This document shows positions 60,446 through 64,000 of a stretch of 64,000 nt of DNA, in pieces. The stretch comes from Aulostomus chinensis (Eukaryota > Chordata > Actinopteri > Syngnathiformes > Aulostomidae). The stretch is taken from contig JBBMOA010000018.1 of NCBI GenBank assembly GCA_037954235.1, positions 2,918,001-2,982,000 of the forward strand, in the 5' to 3' direction. Within the stretch, counting starts at the first letter, position 1. Each line of letters opens with the position of its first letter. The notes below the pieces were generated by a model, which was not told the origin of the DNA, searched no databases, and worked only from the letters and a program-made list of their open reading frames with translations. The translations under genes and the position numbers were made by a program.

Positions 60446-60973
60446 ATGGAGAGCAAGCAGGCCGTCGCGATCTCATCCCCACCAATCACACCTTCCTCTC
60501 CACAAGGCAGCCAGATGAAGATGAGCTGGCCTGCTCTGACGTCGCCGGCCCTCTGTTGTCAAGGCAATGGATGGAAATGGTTTGGTAACGCCGCCTCCGG
60601 GAGCCTCTCCAGAGTTCAGATTAAGGCAGCTCTCCCTTATGTCCCTCGCCGCTACCATCAATTTGTCTTTGGAGCCAACGAGACGTCTAATAACCTGAAA
60701 ACAGCGAGCTCCCCCCAGTCCCTCAGTCTCGCTGGAGCCTCCGGTCCGCACACCTTCCTGCCCTGTTATTGTCCAGCAAATGCCAGTGTACGTCTGCTGC
60801 CACGCAACAGTTGCCAGTTCAGTTGTAGGTGCACAGCACCAGCTCATACCAGACGTTTCCTCTGGGTTATTGATAGGTTGAGAGACCCAACGTTTGGAGA
60901 CCCCCCTGTGGCCTCACTGGAGGAAGCCTCCAGCAGCGCCACTCAGGGTGGACCGCCATCTGATGCCTCCTAA
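60446..60973 (+). other. unassigned 175-codon ORF upstream of gfap
   Basis: The longest open frame in the window not explained by a recognised gene. From ATG 60446 it encodes a Ser/Pro/Ala-rich, domain-free protein (MESKQAVAISSPPITPSSPQ...) ending at TAA 60971-60973. No intron signals, signal peptide or familiar motif. The DNA is high-complexity with motif-like words (CCAATCA at 60482, GTTGTCAAGGCAATGG at about 60556), so a distal enhancer with chance openness is as likely as a gene. Confidence 0.2.
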
Positions 60974-61483
60974 AAGGGTTTTGGTGAATGTGACATCGTT
61001 GTGCATCGATATTTACTCACAAGCCTACACAATAGTCCCAAAAACGTAGAACACTTCATATCTACCACTAGCACACTGGATACTTGTCACGTTGAGGGAA
61101 ACATACTTGAAGTGTGCTCAATGATCGTAGCTGCTTTGCTCCTCTTGTTTCTACGGGTCGTCTCCTTCTGTATCTCTGGGCCTCAAAAATGATCATGGCT
61201 CATGGCTCTGTGTGATTCCATGACTGAATCGAACATAAATGTGCCTCTCCTCAGTATCAGTCACAAACTTTATAAGCTTTAGTCCCTTGACCTGTCAATC
61301 TGCTGCCGTTTTTTTCTGATTATAAACTGGAGTTCTCTTCCTCTTTTGTCTCTGATTGTGTGAGAGTGCATGTGTGGCTGTGTTGAATCGCTGTCCAGAC
61401 CCTGCCACACAAATTCTTTCTCATTCAGCTGGAACTAAAAGAAAGAGAGAAAGACAAAACGGGGTGAAGAAAGAGTGAGGGAG

Positions 61484-61490
61484 TGAGTCA
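61484..61490. promoter_or_regulatory. AP-1 site TGAGTCA upstream of gfap
   Basis: An exact AP-1 heptamer about 230 bases upstream of the gfap TATA box. AP-1 sites contribute to astrocyte expression of mammalian GFAP. Confidence 0.4.
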
Positions 61491-61498
61491 GAGTCCCC

Positions 61499-61530
61499 GG
61501 GAGGGGGGGGGGGGGGAGGGGGGGGCGAGG
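61499..61530 (+). promoter_or_regulatory. G-run upstream of gfap
   Basis: An almost pure G tract of about 30 bases (broken by single A or C), about 190 bases upstream of the TATA box. Can form G-quadruplexes in principle. Confidence 0.5.
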
Positions 61531-61718
61531 GAAAAAGCCAAGAGACATTTGTAGTTGAGTGGACGAGCACAGACAATCCCTGGCACACAGTTTTTTGAGT
61601 GTCATGTAAACCAGCCCTTCGCTCTCCCTTTTTGTCTCTTTCACTGGCTGCCACCCTCCTTTCGCTCTGCCCCACCCTGTGGCCTCTCCGCTCTGCTCTT
61701 AGGGGGTTTGCCTCCCTC

Positions 61719-61726
61719 TATAAAAG
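61719..61726 (+). promoter_or_regulatory. gfap: gfap TATA box (TATAAAAG)
   Basis: A consensus TATA box 44 bases before the gfap ATG. Transcription would start near 61747-61752, leaving a 5' UTR of only about 11-16 bases, as in mammalian GFAP, whose 5' UTR is also very short. Confidence 0.8.
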
Positions 61727-61762
61727 CCCTGGTTGAGCCCCGAGTCAGTACCATTCCCTAAC

Positions 61763-62283
61763 ATGGAGAGTCAGAGAGCCCAGTCCTCATACAGGAAGCG
61801 CTTTGGGCCCCAGGGATCCAGCAGCTCAGGGAGCAGGATTGGGGGTTTGTCTTCCAGTCGCTTCTCATGGCACGGTACCCCTCGCACCCTCACCCACTCC
61901 AGCCCCATATCCCGGGTCTCCCTGGGCTCCACCAACATGGCCCTGCTTCTGGGGAGCCCTGTGGACCGACTGGACTTCTCGGCAGACTCTCTGATGAAGG
62001 CCCAGTTCAAGGAGACGCGCACCAATGAGAAGGTGGAGATGATGGGCCTGAACGACCGCTTCGCCAGCTACATCGAGAAGGTTCGTCTGCTGGAGCAGCA
62101 GAACAAGGTTCTGGTGGCAGAACTGAACCAGATGAAGGGGAAGGAGCCCAGCCACCTGGGGGACATCTACCAGGACGAGCTGAGGGAGCTGCGGAGGCAG
62201 GTGGACGGCCTCACCGCCGGCAAGGCCCGTCTGGAGATAGAGAGGGACAACCTGGCTGCAGATGTGTCCACACTCAAGCAGAG
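61763..62283 (+). CDS. gfap: glial fibrillary acidic protein, exon 1 (3'-partial)
   Basis: Type III intermediate filament protein of astroglia. Exon 1 encodes 173 residues and two bases of the next codon, ending at donor AG|GTACAT. Residues 1-85 are a Ser/Arg-rich head ([20 protein letters not shown]...). The rod begins at about 86, with the helix initiation motif [13 protein letters not shown] (96-108) then LLEQQN and coil 1A/1B through [18 protein letters not shown]. The rod part is closest in my judgement to GFAP ([34 protein letters not shown]); vimentin, desmin and peripherin share much of it, so paralogue choice is not certain. ATG 61763 is chosen because it lies just after the TATA box and gives the family's usual head. 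Exons 2 onward are beyond the window. Confidence 0.85.
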
Positions 62284-63432
62284 GTACATGGGGGTTGGAT
62301 CTTCTTCTTATTTGGCTCCCTTTGCGTTTCAGTGAGACCTGAAGAATTATGAGTTTCTCTCCAAAACAACATCGGCTGGATATCTGCAAATACAAATATA
62401 GATTATTGTACGATGTTATGAAAATAGAAGTTCAGGTTTCAACTCCTTCATTGAGCCAGAAATCATAACCAAAGATTGTGACGATGCAGTTTCACATGGA
62501 AAGAGAGAGGGCAAGAGTTCAGTACTCCTTCACGGTCCCGCCCACTATGTGTGTCATCACTAAATTTCAGCTCTATCTGTCAATATATAACATTTTTAAA
62601 CCATAGATATGATATTTGACCTCAGAAGCAGCATATTTACATCCTGTTAAATGTGATGTAGTTTTCACAAATGTGCAGGAAACCTTTAGTCAACAGGGTT
62701 TCGGGTCTTGTTCCTTTAAATTTTGTCCAACAGAGGACAAGGACATCTCCAGAGCCCCGGAGAGGCCAAAGAAAGGAAAATATTCATTTATTTAATTGAG
62801 TTACTTTACATTTTTGAGCAAGTCTGTCTTAGGGTCTAAAGATCCAAGAATCCTCTCTGTTCCTCCATTTTGTTCTTTTCTCTCTGTGGTCACTCCAGAG
62901 CTCCACAAACATCAGATTTCTTTTTTGAAAATTGTGAAAGCATTTATATGCAGATTGGTGGTTTTTCCTCATTGGAATGCAGACCACCGTGTTCTGCCTG
63001 AGCTTTGCTCCTGGATCCCTCTTTACAAACTTGATCCTGACTGAACCCCTCAACACTATTGAGCGAGTGCGGAGGAATGAGGCGAGCACAATGGCGTGGC
63101 GCCACAAAGGGAGCAAACAGCCAGGCAGATGTTCTCTTGTCGCCTGTTGCCCCAAAACCCTGAGTGACTGCACTGCTGCTCACCAGGCTTTTCATGCGGG
63201 GTGCACACGCTGCACGAATGTGTAATTTCAACTGCAGAACAAGTGATTGAGAGTCTCTCCTTCTCTTCCTGCCCTCCAATTACCACGCAGGTCTTGGTAC
63301 TGGGAGAGAATAGAGAGTGATGGCTGAGAGGGTCAAAGGTCACCTTTGTGATTCCTGCTGCCCTCCTTGAACAGCTCCATTCAGACAAACGCCGCATGAG
63401 GCTCTACAGATGTTTCCACATCTCAGGCCATT

Positions 63433-63469
<37 letters not shown>

Positions 63470-64000
63470 GGCAGATGAATGTGTGCAGCTAAGGATGGAT
63501 TGTGTGCGTGCGTGTGTGTGTGTGTGTGTGTATGTGTTCATCCCGTGGGAAAGGCTTCTGGCTGTTAGATTGAAGCGAATGTGTAATGATGCGTAAGCTG
63601 CCCTTTCAGCTGAGCCCCCAGTCGTCCTCTGCTGCCTGGGGAGCAGCACTGTAGAAATCTCATCCAAATGCTCGAAATATGTTTTCAGTCTCCGCAGTCG
63701 AGCTGAATTTCAATGACACAAAAGCATCTGCTGGTTTCGTGGCGTTACCGCGAGGCAGCTCAGTCACTGCGGTCATGAGCATGATAGCGGTGCCCCTGTA
63801 AAATGCTCATTTAAGTTAAATGTGTATGTTTCTATGGTTACAATCAAAGAAACACTTGGACGCTCATCAAACATGTGAAGTTTGGACAAAGATCCGACCG
63901 TGTGGAGTCATGTTACTGCAGTTTCATGTTCTCTGGCCTAAAAAAAAAAATCAGGGTGTCACCATGGTAACGCCATTTAATGAAAACTCCCGGTCTTCAC
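62284..64000 (+). other. gfap intron 1 (start)
   Basis: No exon 2 (expected LQDE... coil 1B) was recognised. Contains (GT)n runs at about 63435-63469 and 63507-63531. Confidence 0.6.

Larger units (their letters stand above)
52381..61762. other. map3k3-gfap intergenic region (includes map3k3 3' UTR)
   Basis: Starts with the map3k3 3' UTR, whose end I cannot place: the nearest AATAAA is at 54842-54847. Contents: CA repeats (52595-52630, 54959-54985), two CTCF-like motifs, a TATG-rich tract (about 54660-54790), a CT microsatellite (55852-55922), a SINE (57265-57679), an unassigned ORF (60434-60973) and gfap promoter elements. No other gene recognised. Confidence 0.6.

Overview
This window is vertebrate nuclear DNA, most likely from a teleost fish. 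Coding sequence is split into many exons with GT-AG introns, dinucleotide microsatellites are dense, and two tRNA-derived SINE-like copies of a style common in fish are present. The exons translate into close relatives of human proteins. There is no operon structure, CRISPR array, rRNA or intact transposase. Fish group and species cannot be fixed from the sequence; a percomorph-like fish is an inference from the compact introns and the repeat types.

Six protein-coding genes were reconstructed exon by exon. (1) rnf113a (+, 413-2624, 5' end missing): spliceosome-associated C3H/RING ubiquitin ligase. (2) strada (-, 11228 down to 3443): complete 428-residue pseudokinase that activates LKB1. (3) ddx42 (+, 12735-19877): complete 912-residue DEAD-box helicase of the U2 snRNP/SF3b pathway. 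(4) limd2 (+, 21465-31624): complete 113-residue single-LIM-domain protein. (5) map3k3 (+, 41330-52380): complete 617-residue MEKK3 kinase with an N-terminal PB1 domain. (6) gfap (+, 61763 to beyond the end): TATA promoter and exon 1 of a type III intermediate filament gene.

Layout: rnf113a and strada are tail to tail, with poly(A) signals about 60 bases apart. strada and ddx42 are head to head over a GC-rich segment carrying a palindromic CRE. ddx42, limd2 and map3k3 follow on the same strand. limd2 has a 9.1 kb first intron and a long 3' UTR. map3k3 has a 5' non-coding exon about 5.3 kb upstream of the exon holding its start codon. A gene-poor 9.4 kb stretch (52381-61762) with a SINE, microsatellites and two CTCF-like motifs separates map3k3 from gfap. 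strada, ddx42, limd2 and map3k3 are also neighbours on human 17q23.3, so this is a conserved block with rearrangements.

The genes do not form one pathway. STRADA and MEKK3 are both kinase-signalling components, RNF113A and DDX42 both act in splicing, LIMD2 is linked to cell motility and GFAP is an astroglial filament. I found no clearly new biological system. The observations most worth checking are regulatory or structural: divergent CTCF-like motifs around map3k3, a predicted upstream ORF overlapping the map3k3 start, start codons placed at the very edge of exons in three neighbouring genes, and an unassigned long ORF upstream of gfap.
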